A stretch of 64,000 nt of DNA from contig JAWLAT010000027.1 of the NCBI GenBank assembly GCA_041395325.1, positions 1-64,000 of the forward strand, in the 5' to 3' direction. This DNA is from JAWLAT01 sp041395325. GTDB lineage: Bacteria; Pseudomonadota; Gammaproteobacteria; Xanthomonadales; SZUA-5. This document shows, in pieces, positions 27,828 through 37,312 of the stretch; position 1 is the first letter of the stretch, and the number at the start of each line of letters is the position of its first letter. Under the pieces are notes generated by a model that was given only the letters and a program-made list of their open reading frames with translations, was not told the origin of the DNA and searched no databases. A program made the position numbers and the translations under genes.

Positions 27828-29636
27828 CTAGACCCAGCCAGACCTGGACCGTGACATATCGAATTCTATATGAGTCAATGCAAACATAAATCTGGACCAT
27901 ACGCCCATCCGTCGAACTGCTGTGGTCGTCGCACTTTCAAAGGCGCTTACAAACCATTGGCCATTGACGTCGTGTCCGACGAACCCTGACCCGGCATCGC
28001 CGCAGACGGTTGGACACACCGCTTCGGCTTCGGATTGGCCGTAGATGGGGCCGGCGTCGACGTCAGCGCACTGCTGTTCAGTCGCCAATCCCAGAAAGAA
28101 GCTGAAGTTGGCGGAGGGCTGGTCGCCGCTGCTGGGATAGGCGAGCGTGGCGCCGGCGTGGCAGGTGACGCAGCTGCCGGCCTGGGGGATGCCGTTCTTG
28201 TCGGGGAAGCCGGCCTGGACGTAGGTTTCCATCGTGCCGTTGGCCATGAAGGCGGGGACGGAGGCGTCGTTGAACTTGCCGAGTTCGGGCTCGATGGTGG
28301 CGCCCCAGTTGGTGCCGATCAGGTAGTAGTTGGCGAAGACCGAGTCGATGGCCTTGAGCTGCGTTTGCCAGCTGGCGTTGAGCTGCTGGGTGAGGTCGTA
28401 GACGGCCCAGCAGTGACTGACCTGGGTGCCGCAGCAGGTGGCATCACCGGCACTGCAGGCAGCGCCCTGTGGGGTGGTCAGGTAGGCGCCGGCATAGGGT
28501 GGCTGGCGCTCCCAGATGAAGGCGCTGTCCTGGCCGTTGAGCTTGGGCGGGGTGTTGACCGGCAACGCGGCGCAGGCGGACTGGTAGAAGCTGGCGTCGC
28601 TGGCCGAGCTGGCCGCCGGGCACTGGCTGTTGGCGATGGTCTGGTAGCAGTTGTTGTCTTCAGCGGCGCAGGCCTGGGCGGCGAATGGCGCGTTGTCGAC
28701 GTGCTCGAAGGACGACCAGATGAACTGCGGCAGCAGGGCGCCCTGCAGGATGTTGGCCTGGATGATGTGCAGGCCCACCAATCCCAGCGTGACCTCGGCG
28801 CAGAGCGGATTGCCGTCGCGCACATAGGCGCCCTGCACGTCGATCAGCGCCTGGATGTTGAAGTAGCGGCTGGCCTGGCTGGCATCGATGATCCGCCAGG
28901 CGGCCTTGATCTCGATCGCGCCGGGTTCGCCGTCGGTGCGGCTGGCATCGCCGGGCGGGAAGGCCACGACCTGCTTGGATTCGACGAAACTTTGCTGCCC
29001 GCTGTAGCTGTTCAGGCCGTGGCCTTCGATGTACTGCTGCTCGCGCGGGTTCATCCGACGCTCGAACAGCGTCCAGTTGCCGTTGACGTCGATCAGCGGC
29101 TGGCCGGTGGCCTGGATGAAGCCCTCATCGCGCGAATCCTGTGCGCCGGACTTGCTGATCAGATAGAAGGTCGGCAGCCCCTTGGGGTTGTCGCACTGAC
29201 CGCTGGGACCACCGAAGACCTCCTCCGGCCGTGCCCAGGTCTGCCACAGCACCTGCCCGCTGCCGGACAGGCCGGTGGACGGATCACCGCCGGACTGACT
29301 GGCCTGCCAGCTCAAGGCGGCAAACATCTGCCAGGACATGTTGTCGAAAGGCGTCTGCGCGTCGGTGTCGGCCGAGGTCACATCGGCACTCAGGCCCTGA
29401 TAGCCCTCGGTGGCCAGTATGGCCTTGTCCGGGCCGATGAACGACGGAATCACCGAGCACAACGCCCCGCTGCCATCGGCGCAGTAGACCGCCTGCGGCG
29501 TGTAGGCCGGCGCGGACGCGGTCGCCGATGTTGTGGGTGCGGCAGGTGCGCTGGTGTCGGACCGCTGGCCGCAGCCGGCAAGCATCAACAGGACGAGCGA
29601 TACGGCCAGACACGGCCGCAAATGATTGGCGTGCAT
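27828..29636 (-). CDS. Large lipoprotein with one haem-c motif
   Basis: 602 aa from ATG 29636, preceded by GGGGGAGG; an upstream GTG at 29675 is less likely. Signal peptide with lipobox LMLAGCGQ, so it is a membrane-anchored lipoprotein. Near residue 500 is CVTCHAG, a single CxxCH covalent haem-binding motif. The rest is Trp- and Cys-rich (DNMSWQMFAALSWQ; NWGATIEPELGKFNDA; several paired Cys). It may be a monohaem electron-transfer or oxidase-like protein. The last 30 codons (from about 27930) run into lower-GC DNA, so the natural C-terminus may have been replaced. A decayed copy lies downstream. Confidence 0.85.
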   Translation of the reverse strand: MHANHLRPCLAVSLVLLMLAGCGQRSDTSAPAAPTTSATASAPAYTPQAVYCADGSGALCSVIPSFIGPDKAILATEGYQGLSADVTSADTDAQTPFDNMSWQMFAALSWQASQSGGDPSTGLSGSGQVLWQTWARPEEVFGGPSGQCDNPKGLPTFYLISKSGAQDSRDEGFIQATGQPLIDVNGNWTLFERRMNPREQQYIEGHGLNSYSGQQSFVESKQVVAFPPGDASRTDGEPGAIEIKAAWRIIDASQASRYFNIQALIDVQGAYVRDGNPLCAEVTLGLVGLHIIQANILQGALLPQFIWSSFEHVDNAPFAAQACAAEDNNCYQTIANSQCPAASSASDASFYQSACAALPVNTPPKLNGQDSAFIWERQPPYAGAYLTTPQGAACSAGDATCCGTQVSHCWAVYDLTQQLNASWQTQLKAIDSVFANYYLIGTNWGATIEPELGKFNDASVPAFMANGTMETYVQAGFPDKNGIPQAGSCVTCHAGATLAYPSSGDQPSANFSFFLGLATEQQCADVDAGPIYGQSEAEAVCPTVCGDAGSGFVGHDVNGQWFVSAFESATTTAVRRMGVWSRFMFALTHIEFDMSRSRSGWV

Positions 29637-29733
29637 GGAACAACCTCCCCCAAGGCGTCCATGGTGATGTGTCACGAGTGAGCGGGTTCTCCCACCCGGC
29701 GTTGTCGATCCCGATGCTCGACCGGCTGCAGGT

Positions 29734-30363
29734 CTACAGCAGCCGGTGCGAAATCGCCTTCAGCACGGCGTGGGTGCGGTCACGGCAGTCGAGCTTGCTC
29801 AGCACTTCGGAGATGTAGTTCTTCACCGTGCCCTCGGACAGATGCAGGCTGCGGCCGATTTCCTTGTTGGAGTAACCACCGGCGACCAGGCGCAGGATGC
29901 TGACCTCGCGATCGGTCAGACTGACGCCATCCAAAGCCACCGGTGCGCTCTCGCGCAGGCTGCGTACCGGTCCCAGGCTGACCGGTTGCAGCAGCGTGCG
30001 ACCGGCGGCGACCGCGCGGATGGCCTCGCTCAGATCCGGTGGCGAGGCATCCTTGAGCAGGAAGCCCTGCGCACCGGCATCCACCGCGGCCAGCATCAGC
30101 TCACTGTCGTCGAAGGTGGTCAGCAGGATCACCGGCGTCGCGTCGCCGCGCTCGCGCAGGGTTCGCAACAGGCTGATGCCATCCATGCCCGGCATGCGAA
30201 TGTCGCTGACGATCACGTCGACCGGTCGCTGCGGCAACGCCTGCAGCAGCCGTTCGGCATCCAGGCTCTGCAGCACCACTTCGATGCCGTCCAGGCCGTG
30301 CAACAAGGCCGCCAGGCCCTTCAGTACCAGTTCCTGATCATCGACCAGTGCAATCGTGGTCAT
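29734..30363 (-). CDS. NarL/LuxR-family response regulator
   Basis: 209 aa. Receiver domain with ALVDDQE acidic pocket, phospho-acceptor Asp in VIVSDIRMPGMDG, Thr in LLTTFDDS and Lys in FLLKDASP. The C-terminal LuxR-type HTH follows: LTDREVSILRLVAGGYSNKE and LHLSEGTVKNYISEVLSKL. The ATG overlaps the stop of the kinase gene by 4 bp, forming a two-gene operon. The target may be the adjacent lipoprotein gene on the same strand (inference). Confidence 0.96.
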   Translation of the reverse strand: MTTIALVDDQELVLKGLAALLHGLDGIEVVLQSLDAERLLQALPQRPVDVIVSDIRMPGMDGISLLRTLRERGDATPVILLTTFDDSELMLAAVDAGAQGFLLKDASPPDLSEAIRAVAAGRTLLQPVSLGPVRSLRESAPVALDGVSLTDREVSILRLVAGGYSNKEIGRSLHLSEGTVKNYISEVLSKLDCRDRTHAVLKAISHRLL

Positions 30364-31502
30364 GCCATTCCTCCTGTTGGCGCATCGACGGGCACCGACA
30401 GTCGAACCGTCAGCCCGCCGCTGGCCGGTCGTTCCAGTTCCAGAGCGCCACCGATGGCCTGGACCCGCTCACGCATGCCGGTCAGACCATTGCCCTCGTG
30501 CAAGACCGGCACAACAGCGCCACCGTGGGCCACCGACAGCTGCACGGCGCCACGCGCTTGCCACAGTCGCAACTGGATGGCCCGGGCCTGACCGTGACGC
30601 AGCGCATTGGTGATCGCCTCCTGGGCGCCACGCAGCAGCACTTCCGCCACACTGACCCGATCCACGCGCAGCTCCGGCTGCAGCTCCAGCTGCCATTGCA
30701 CACCGGGGATCACCTCGACCAACAGCCGCAGCGCGGCGGCCAGATCGATGCCATCGTGCCGGCGCAGGGCGCTGACCACCTGCCGAATGTCGCCGAGCAG
30801 CTCATCGGCCAGTTGCTGGCAAGTCTGCAGCGATTCGCTGGCACCCGCATCGCGCTCGAGCAGGCGCAGATTGAGCTTCAAGGCCGTCAGCTTGTGCCCC
30901 GCCACATCGTGCAATTCCCGCGACAGCCGCAGTCGCTCCTCGGCCCGGGTGCTGTCGGCCAGCAACTGGCGGGTGGCTTCGAGTTCGCCATTGCGCAGTT
31001 CCAGATCGGCCTTGGCCGCTTCGGCGGTGGCGGCGAAATGACTCATCAGCGCAGCGAATGCCTGGAAGCCGGCCACCGGCAGCAGTTCCAGCAGGGTTCG
31101 AGAGGTGCCGATCAGCGGCTGCCACAGTGCGAACAGGCCGAGGTTGGCCAGCAACATCAGCATCAGTGCGCTGCGCCAGGGCCACAGCGCCATCGCCTGG
31201 GCGGCGACGATGATCAACAGGATGGCAGCATTGCCGCGACCGGTGGCCCAGATCGCCAGCAACACCAGCCCGGCCTGTGTCACCACCAGCGCGCGTCGAC
31301 GTGCCTGCGTCAGCCACTCGGCCTCGGTGGCCGAGACCAGCGTGAACAGCACCACCATCGAGCCCAGCGCAAGCAACCCCAACAGCGGCCGCCCCGCCAG
31401 CGGCGAGGGAAGGCTGGTCAGCAGCTGCAGCAGCACGGCCAGCCAGGTGATGTAGGCGGCCAGATTCAAGGGCGAGAACCAGCGGCCGGCGGAACTGTGC
31501 AT
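30360..31502 (-). CDS. DesK/NarX-type sensor histidine kinase
   Basis: 380 aa from ATG 31502. Five to six membrane helices occupy residues 1-170 (LAAYITWLAVLLQLL; LLGLLALGSMVVLFTLV; AILLIIVAAQAMALWPW). A coiled coil and the HisKA_3 H-box LRLSRELHDVAGHKL follow, then an HATPase with EAITNALRHGQA and GNGLTGMRERVQAIGG. Phosphotransfer goes to the overlapping NarL-type regulator. The signal is unknown; a membrane-embedded sensor domain suggests a membrane or lipid cue. Confidence 0.95.
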   Translation of the reverse strand: MHSSAGRWFSPLNLAAYITWLAVLLQLLTSLPSPLAGRPLLGLLALGSMVVLFTLVSATEAEWLTQARRRALVVTQAGLVLLAIWATGRGNAAILLIIVAAQAMALWPWRSALMLMLLANLGLFALWQPLIGTSRTLLELLPVAGFQAFAALMSHFAATAEAAKADLELRNGELEATRQLLADSTRAEERLRLSRELHDVAGHKLTALKLNLRLLERDAGASESLQTCQQLADELLGDIRQVVSALRRHDGIDLAAALRLLVEVIPGVQWQLELQPELRVDRVSVAEVLLRGAQEAITNALRHGQARAIQLRLWQARGAVQLSVAHGGAVVPVLHEGNGLTGMRERVQAIGGALELERPASGGLTVRLSVPVDAPTGGMA

Positions 31503-31671
31503 GCGGAACGACCTGAAGCGAGAGCGACCGCAGTGTAGCGATGGCGATCCGGACAGCGGCCGCCCACCGGCCACGAGGTGACTTTCGGCACCCGGATCTC
31601 TGGCGGATCGGCACCTGAGCCAGTGCCCTCGCATTGGCAAGCTGGTAGCGAACCCCATCGGAGATCGCGCC

Positions 31672-32388
31672 ATGACTGCCTACCAGATGATCGTCGCCAC
31701 CCATATCGGCGCCGGCGTAGTCGCCCTGCTGACGTTCTGGACAGCTGCCTTCGCCCGCAAGGGCGGCGCTTTGCATCGCGCAGTCGGCAAGGTCTATCTG
31801 AGCGCCATGGTGGTGATCCTGGCCACCGCGGTGGTCACCGCGATCGCTGCACTGGCCGGCGGCCAGCTGGTGTCCGGGGTGTTCCTGTCCTATCTGGTGC
31901 TGATCACCGCCACCGCCTGCTGGATGGCCTGGCGGGCGCCGCGCCTGAAGCGTGAACCGGCCCGCTTCTACCAGCGCGGTTTTGCCGCTGTGGCCGTATT
32001 GAATGTGCTGAGCGGCCTGCTGGTCTTCGCCATCGGCCTGCAGCTGGGCAATGTGCTGTTGATGGGCTTCTGTTGGGTCGGCGTGTTCACCGGCCTGGGC
32101 ATGCTGCACCGCTGGCGTGCCAGCGAGCGCCCGCTGAACTGGTGGTTGCGCGAGCACTTCATCTCGATGCTGGGCAACGGTGTGGCCACCCACATCGCCT
32201 TCTTCTCGATCGGCCTGCAGCGGCTGGCGCACAAGGCCGGCGTGGCGATGCCCGAGTACGTGGCCTGGTTCGCTCCGGTCGCTGTGGCGCTGGTGGTCGG
32301 CATCTGGCTGGACCGCCGCTACCCCGCCAAGCACCGTCATCCGCGTGCCGCCAAGACGGCGCCAGCGGCCGTTCCGGCGGTCAGCTGA
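31672..32388 (+). CDS. DUF2306 membrane protein
   Basis: 238 aa with about six membrane helices. The diagnostic start is HIGAGVVALLTFWTAAFARK with GALHRAVGKVYL, in which the conserved His residues lie at helix ends. These His positions suggest haem or metal binding, but the family has no proven function. It diverges from the histidine kinase gene. The tail is Lys/Ala/Pro-rich. Confidence 0.85.
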   Translation: MTAYQMIVATHIGAGVVALLTFWTAAFARKGGALHRAVGKVYLSAMVVILATAVVTAIAALAGGQLVSGVFLSYLVLITATACWMAWRAPRLKREPARFYQRGFAAVAVLNVLSGLLVFAIGLQLGNVLLMGFCWVGVFTGLGMLHRWRASERPLNWWLREHFISMLGNGVATHIAFFSIGLQRLAHKAGVAMPEYVAWFAPVAVALVVGIWLDRRYPAKHRHPRAAKTAPAAVPAVS

Positions 32389-32487
32389 GCGAAAACAGCG
32401 GTCGGGACTAAAGGTCCTGACCGGGGCGGACTTGGCGTGTGGTTGGCCGCAACGCCAGCGTTGCGGCTTCAACCGTTTGATCCCCGC

Positions 32488-33030
32488 TCACCACAAGCGC
32501 TTGGCGGCAATCCAGTGATCTCGCCAGTAGTGCCCGTCGAGGTGATCCAGTCGTACGGTGCCGCCACTGGACGGCGCGTGCACGAAGCGGCCTTCGCCGA
32601 CGTAGATGCCCACGTGATTGACGCGACGATCGCCAAACAGCACCAGATCACCACTGCGCAGTCGGTCTCGGGCAACCTTCTGGCCGCGCATCTCGGCAAT
32701 TTCCCGGGTCGTCCGTGGCAAGCGCAGTCCGGCCGCCTCGGCGTAGACGTAGCCAACCAGCCCGCTGCAGTCGAAGCCGCCGGCCGGCGTATTGCCACCA
32801 TAACGATAGGGCGTGCCGACCAGGCCCATCGCGGTGAACAGCACGTCCTTCGCGGCACCACTGACGGGCGGTCCGCGATCGACCCAGGGTGCTGGCGCCG
32901 ACGCCGATGACGGCCGCTGACTGGCACCGCCGCCGCAGGCGGTCAGCAGCACCAGCATCAACCAGAGCGCCCCGAAGCTCAGGCTGGCGAACTGGCGCAG
33001 CGGCGTGATGGTGGCAACCCGGGCTATCAT
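32488..33030 (-). CDS. NlpC/P60 (C40) peptidoglycan endopeptidase lipoprotein
   Basis: 180 aa. Lipobox LLTACGGG near residue 30 makes it a lipoprotein. The catalytic core has the nucleophile in GGFDCSGLVGYVY, the His in NHVGIYVGEGRFVHAP, and the closing helix WRDHWIAAKRLW. Predicted to cut stem-peptide bonds in peptidoglycan, in the periplasm or at the outer membrane. Divergent from slyD, 35 bp between starts. Confidence 0.93.
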   Translation of the reverse strand: MIARVATITPLRQFASLSFGALWLMLVLLTACGGGASQRPSSASAPAPWVDRGPPVSGAAKDVLFTAMGLVGTPYRYGGNTPAGGFDCSGLVGYVYAEAAGLRLPRTTREIAEMRGQKVARDRLRSGDLVLFGDRRVNHVGIYVGEGRFVHAPSSGGTVRLDHLDGHYWRDHWIAAKRLW

Positions 33031-33065
33031 CGCCCCCCTTTTTCGCCAATCAGGCTTGAAGTCCC

Positions 33066-33554
33066 ATGCAAGTTGCCAAGGATAGCGTCGTTCTCTTCCA
33101 CTATCGCCTCTATCTGGAGGACAGTCAGGAAGCCTTCCAGGACTCCTTCAACAACGAGCCGGTGGCGGCGCTGATCGGTGCCGGCAACATCATCCCGGGT
33201 GTCGAGGAAGCGATGATGGGTCAGGAAGCCGGCGCCGAGCTGGACGTGACCATCCCGCCGGAGAAGGGCTATGGCCCGCGCAACCCCGAGCTGTTCATGC
33301 GCCTGCCGAAGAAGTACTTCCAGCAGCCGGCCAAGCTCAAGCCCGGCATGGTCACCACGCTGCAGACCAAGGAAGGCCCGCGCCAGGTGATCGTGGTCAA
33401 GATCGGCATGAGCGTGGTGGATGTCGATGCCAATCCGATCCTCGCCGGCACCACGCTGCGCTTCGAAATGAAGATCGTGGAAGTGCGCGAGTCCACCGAG
33501 ACTGAGCGCCAGCACGGCCACGCCCACGGCCCGGGCGGGCACGAGCACGGTTGA
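33066..33554 (+). CDS. slyD: FKBP-type peptidyl-prolyl isomerase SlyD
   Basis: 162 aa. FKBP core with the inserted-in-flap chaperone domain typical of SlyD: GAGNIIPGVEEAMMGQEAG, then IPPEKGYGPRNPELF. The C-terminus is rich in His (RQHGHAHGPGGHEHG), as in nickel-binding SlyD. Acts in folding and in metal delivery, cytoplasmic. A long hairpin follows 5 bp after the stop. Confidence 0.95.
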   Translation: MQVAKDSVVLFHYRLYLEDSQEAFQDSFNNEPVAALIGAGNIIPGVEEAMMGQEAGAELDVTIPPEKGYGPRNPELFMRLPKKYFQQPAKLKPGMVTTLQTKEGPRQVIVVKIGMSVVDVDANPILAGTTLRFEMKIVEVRESTETERQHGHAHGPGGHEHG

Positions 33555-33558
33555 GTGA

Positions 33559-33639
33559 AGGGCCCAGGGCATAGGGCCCAGGGCCCAGCAAGGGCGGCTT
33601 TCTCTGTCACTGGGCCCTGAGCCCTGAGCCCTGGGCCCT
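33559..33639. repeat. 30-bp inverted repeat built of 7-bp GC units
   Basis: Left arm 33559-33588, right arm 33610-33639; 27 of 30 positions pair, loop 21 nt. Each arm is about four heptads of the type GGGCCCT / GAGCCCT (left arm in reverse). Probable strong transcript end for slyD, and a member of the heptad-repeat family found elsewhere in the window. Confidence 0.85.
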
Positions 33640-33752
33640 TGAATTTCCGCCACTCACCCCAAACCGGTGGGCGGCACGGGCGGCTGCGCCACGGTCCGGT
33701 CTGGCTGCCCGCCAACCCCCGACTCTGACACTCGACTCTCTCGAGGAGCGCA

Positions 33753-34676
33753 ATGATCAAGATCGAGCACCTGACCAAGTCCTACGGCGACCTGGTCGCG
33801 GTGAAGGACGTCAGCTTCACCGTGCAACCGGGCGAAGTGCTCGGCTTCCTCGGCCCCAACGGCGCCGGCAAGTCGACCACGATGCGCATGATCGCCGGAT
33901 TCCTCTCGCCTACCGAAGGCCGCATCAGCGTCTGCGGACACGATGTCGAAAACGACCCGCTGGCGGCGCGACGAATCATCGGCTATCTGCCCGAAGGGGC
34001 ACCGGCCTACGCCGAGATGACCCCGGCCGCCTTCCTGCGCTTCATCGGTGAGTTGCGCGGCATGGACCCGGACCTGCTGGAACAGCGGCTGGCCACGGTG
34101 GTCGCACAGCTGGGCCTGGGCAAGGTGCTGGAGCAGCCGATCGAGACGCTGTCGAAGGGTTTCAAGCGGCGCGTCGGTCTGGCGCAGGCCATCCTGCACG
34201 ATCCGCAGGTGCTGATTCTGGATGAGCCCACCGACGGTCTGGATCCGAACCAGAAGCACGAGGTGCGGGCACTGATCCAGGGCATGGCCAGCGACAAGAT
34301 CATCGTGATCTCCACCCACATCCTCGAAGAGGTGCACGCGCTGTGCAATCGCGCCATCGTCATCAGTGGCGGCACGGTGGTCGCCGATGACACCCCCGAG
34401 GCGCTGGAGGCGCGCTCACGCTATCACCAGGCCGTGAGTCTGGTCAGTGCCGAGGCCGAGGCCATCGCCAGCGCCCTGCGCGCACTGCCGGAAGTCTCCG
34501 ACGTCGAAGTCGAGGGTCACTCGGTCACCGCCTTCCCGAAGGCCGGCAAGGCCCTGTTCGGACCGATCAGCGCGCTGCTGGCCGAACGCGGCTGGCCGGT
34601 GCAGGAGCTGCAGCTGGAACGTGGCCGTCTGGATGAGGTGTTCCGCACGATCACGCAGCAAGGAGGCCGCTCGTGA
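33753..34676 (+). CDS. ABC transporter ATPase, Gld-like system
   Basis: 307 aa. Walker A GPNGAGKSTTMRMI, signature SKGFKRRVGLAQAI (LSKGF in place of LSGGQ), Walker B LILDEPTDGLDP, H-loop ISTHILEEV. A C-terminal regulatory extension of about 80 residues follows. SD GAGGAG. First gene of a four-gene operon (ATPase, permease, auxiliary protein, DUF4340) that matches GldA-type exporters. The function outside gliding bacteria is unknown. Confidence 0.95.
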   Translation: MIKIEHLTKSYGDLVAVKDVSFTVQPGEVLGFLGPNGAGKSTTMRMIAGFLSPTEGRISVCGHDVENDPLAARRIIGYLPEGAPAYAEMTPAAFLRFIGELRGMDPDLLEQRLATVVAQLGLGKVLEQPIETLSKGFKRRVGLAQAILHDPQVLILDEPTDGLDPNQKHEVRALIQGMASDKIIVISTHILEEVHALCNRAIVISGGTVVADDTPEALEARSRYHQAVSLVSAEAEAIASALRALPEVSDVEVEGHSVTAFPKAGKALFGPISALLAERGWPVQELQLERGRLDEVFRTITQQGGRS

Positions 34677-35407
34677 ACATCATCAAGACCCTGGTCAAGC
34701 GCGAACTGGCAGGCTATTTCGCCACGCCGGTCGCCTATGTCTTCATCGTGATCTTCCTGGTGCTGGCTGGCACCTTCACCTTCCAGCTGGGTGGCTTCTT
34801 CGAGCGCGGCCAGGCCGATCTCAAGCCCTTCTTCGACTTCCACCCGTGGCTGTACCTGTTCCTGATTCCGGCCGTGGCCATGCGGCTGTGGGCCGAGGAA
34901 CGCAATTCCGGCAGCATCGAGCTGCTGCTGACGCTGCCGGTGACCATCTGGCAGGCGGTGATCAGCAAGTTCCTGGCTGCCTGGCTGTTCATCGGCGTGG
35001 CACTGGTGCTGACCTTGCCGATCTGGATCACGGTCAACTACCTGGGTGATCCGGACAACGGCGTCATCGTGGCCGGCTACATCGGCAGCTGGCTGATGGC
35101 TGGCGGCTTCCTGGCCATCGGCAGCTGCGTCTCGGCCTCGACCCGCTCGCAGGTGATCGCCTTCATCATCACGATCGTCATCTGCTTCGTTTTGCTGCTG
35201 GCCGGCCACCGCGTGGTGCTGGATTTCGTCTCGCCCTGGCTGCCGCAGTTCCTGGTCGATGCCGTGGCCTCGATCAGCTTCATCACCCATTTCGATTCGA
35301 TCAGCAAGGGCGTGATCGATCTGCGCGACCTGCTGTTCTTCGGTCTGCTGATCGGCATCTTCCTCTACGCCACCACGGTGGTGATCGAGATGAAGAAGGC
35401 CGACTGA
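34673..35407 (+). CDS. ABC-2 type permease, GldF-like
   Basis: 244 aa with six membrane helices. GTG start overlaps the ATPase stop by 4 bp. Conserved RLWAEERNSGSIELLLTLP, the usual ABC-2 coupling loop, and LLAGHRVVLDFVSPWLPQF. Forms the membrane channel with the preceding ATPase. Confidence 0.93.
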   Translation: MNIIKTLVKRELAGYFATPVAYVFIVIFLVLAGTFTFQLGGFFERGQADLKPFFDFHPWLYLFLIPAVAMRLWAEERNSGSIELLLTLPVTIWQAVISKFLAAWLFIGVALVLTLPIWITVNYLGDPDNGVIVAGYIGSWLMAGGFLAIGSCVSASTRSQVIAFIITIVICFVLLLAGHRVVLDFVSPWLPQFLVDAVASISFITHFDSISKGVIDLRDLLFFGLLIGIFLYATTVVIEMKKAD

Positions 35408-35419
35408 AGGAGCGCACGC

Positions 35420-37294
35420 ATGAATCGCATGAATCGCAAGCTGTCCAGCGGCGCCACCCTGGCCCTGCTCATCGTCCTGTTCGTGGCCGGTGCGCTGCTG
35501 ATCACCAATCTGTTCCGCGGGGCCCGGCTCGACCTGACCGCGAACAATCAGTACACGCTGTCCGACGGCACGCTGCAGATCCTCGACAGCATCGACGAGC
35601 CGGTCAGCCTGAAGTTCTATTTCTCCGAGGAAAGCAGTCGCGACATTCCGGCCATCCGCACCTACGCCGGCCGAGTCAAGGAGATGCTGGAGGAAATGGC
35701 GGCCCGTGCCGACGGCAAGCTGCGCTTGTCGGTGATCGACCCCAAGCCCTTCAGCGAGGAAGAGGACGAAGCCACCAGTGCCGGCCTGCAGGCCGTGCCG
35801 ACCGGACTGGGCGGCCAGAACCTGCTGTTCGGTCTGGTCGGCAGCAATGCCACCACCGGCCGCACGATCATCCCCTTCTTCCAGCCGGACAAGGAGACCT
35901 TCCTCGAATACGACATCGCCAAGCTGGTGCAGTCGCTGGTGGTCGAGAGCAAGCCGGTGATCGGCCTGATCAGCTCGCTGCCGGTCAGTGGCGGCTTCGA
36001 TCCGACCACCCGGCAGATGTCCGAACCGTGGGCGGTGATCGCCGGACTGCGGGATCTGTTCGAGGTGCGGCCGCTGGGCACCGAGCTGACCAGCATCGAC
36101 GAGACCATCAGCGTGTTGCTGGTGATCCATCCGAAGGAGTTGTCCGACAACACCCAGTACGCGATCGACCAGTTCGTGCTGCGTGGTGGCCGGCTGCTGG
36201 CGATGGTTGATCCGCAGGCGACGATCGATCAGACCGACGCCGATCCGAACAACCCCACCGCCGACATGTTCTCGGCCAAGACCTCGGACCTGCCCAAGCT
36301 GTTTGCAGGCTGGGGCATCGAGTACGACCCGGCCAAGGTGGTCGCTGACCGACGCGTGGCGCTGCAGGTCAGCGTGGCGCAGGGCCGCCCGCCCGTGCGG
36401 CATCCGCTGATCCTGGGTCTGACCCGCGAGCAGATGAACCAGCAGGATGTGGTCAGCGCCGAGCTGGACACGGTCAATCTGGACACGGCCGGCCATTTCC
36501 GCCTGGCCGACGGTTCCGCACTGACGCTGGAACCGCTGCTGCAGTCCAGCAACGATGCCATGCTGGTCGATGCCGACCGGGTTCGTTTCCTGCCCGACCC
36601 CAGCGAGCTGATGACCGACTTCACGCCCTCGGGCGAGAACTACGTGCTGGCCGCGCGCGTCTCCGGCCCGCTGAAGACGGCCTTCCCCGACCGCAGTGGC
36701 GAAGGCCATCTGGCCGAATCCAGCGAGCCGGTGCAGATCCTGCTGTTCGGTGATGTGGATATGGCCAGCAACCGTCTGTGGGTGCAGGTGCAGAACTTCT
36801 TCGGCCAGCAGATCCAGAACCCCTTCGCCAACAACGGCGATCTGCTGGTCAACGGCATCGACAACATCGCCGGCTCCGGTGCGCTGATCTCGGTGCGCGG
36901 CCGCGGCAGCTCGTCGCGCCCGTTCACTGTGGTGCAGGAGATGAAGCGCGATGCGGACGACCAGTTCCGTGCCAAGCAGCAGCAACTGGAAGAGGAACTG
37001 CGCGAAACCGAGCGCAATCTGACCGAGTTGCAGCAGGCCAAGGGCGCCGACAGCGCGATGATCCTTTCCGGTGAGCAGCAGGCCGAGTTGCTGAAGTTCC
37101 AGCAACGCCGCGGCGAGATCCGCAAGGAACTGCGTGCGGTGCAGCGCTCGCTGGATGCCGGTATCGAGAGCCTCGGCACCACCCTGAAGTTCATCAACAT
37201 CGCCCTGGTGCCGCTGCTGGTCATCGGCGTGGCGATCTTCTACGCCAATGTTCGCAGTCGCCGTCGCCGACAGGCCGCGGCGCACGTGGCCTGA
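35420..37294 (+). CDS. GldG-like ABC auxiliary protein
   Basis: 624 aa. Membrane helix near the N-terminus (LALLIVLFVAGALLITNLF), then a large periplasmic ABC_transp_aux region (NQYTLSDGTLQILDSIDEP; VSLKFYFSEES), a coiled coil (DQFRAKQQQLEEELRETERN) and a C-terminal membrane helix (FINIALVPLLVIGVAIFY). SD AAGGAG. Same arrangement as GldG in gliding-motility operons. Confidence 0.93.
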   Translation: MNRMNRKLSSGATLALLIVLFVAGALLITNLFRGARLDLTANNQYTLSDGTLQILDSIDEPVSLKFYFSEESSRDIPAIRTYAGRVKEMLEEMAARADGKLRLSVIDPKPFSEEEDEATSAGLQAVPTGLGGQNLLFGLVGSNATTGRTIIPFFQPDKETFLEYDIAKLVQSLVVESKPVIGLISSLPVSGGFDPTTRQMSEPWAVIAGLRDLFEVRPLGTELTSIDETISVLLVIHPKELSDNTQYAIDQFVLRGGRLLAMVDPQATIDQTDADPNNPTADMFSAKTSDLPKLFAGWGIEYDPAKVVADRRVALQVSVAQGRPPVRHPLILGLTREQMNQQDVVSAELDTVNLDTAGHFRLADGSALTLEPLLQSSNDAMLVDADRVRFLPDPSELMTDFTPSGENYVLAARVSGPLKTAFPDRSGEGHLAESSEPVQILLFGDVDMASNRLWVQVQNFFGQQIQNPFANNGDLLVNGIDNIAGSGALISVRGRGSSSRPFTVVQEMKRDADDQFRAKQQQLEEELRETERNLTELQQAKGADSAMILSGEQQAELLKFQQRRGEIRKELRAVQRSLDAGIESLGTTLKFINIALVPLLVIGVAIFYANVRSRRRRQAAAHVA

Positions 37295-37312
37295 GGAAGC
37301 AGGAGAACGAGC

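Noticed and set aside
28035..29681. A 548-codon plus-strand frame opposite the lipoprotein gene
   Set aside because: The minus strand has a strong ribosome site, a lipobox and a haem motif. The plus strand has only Gly/Ala/Val repeats.
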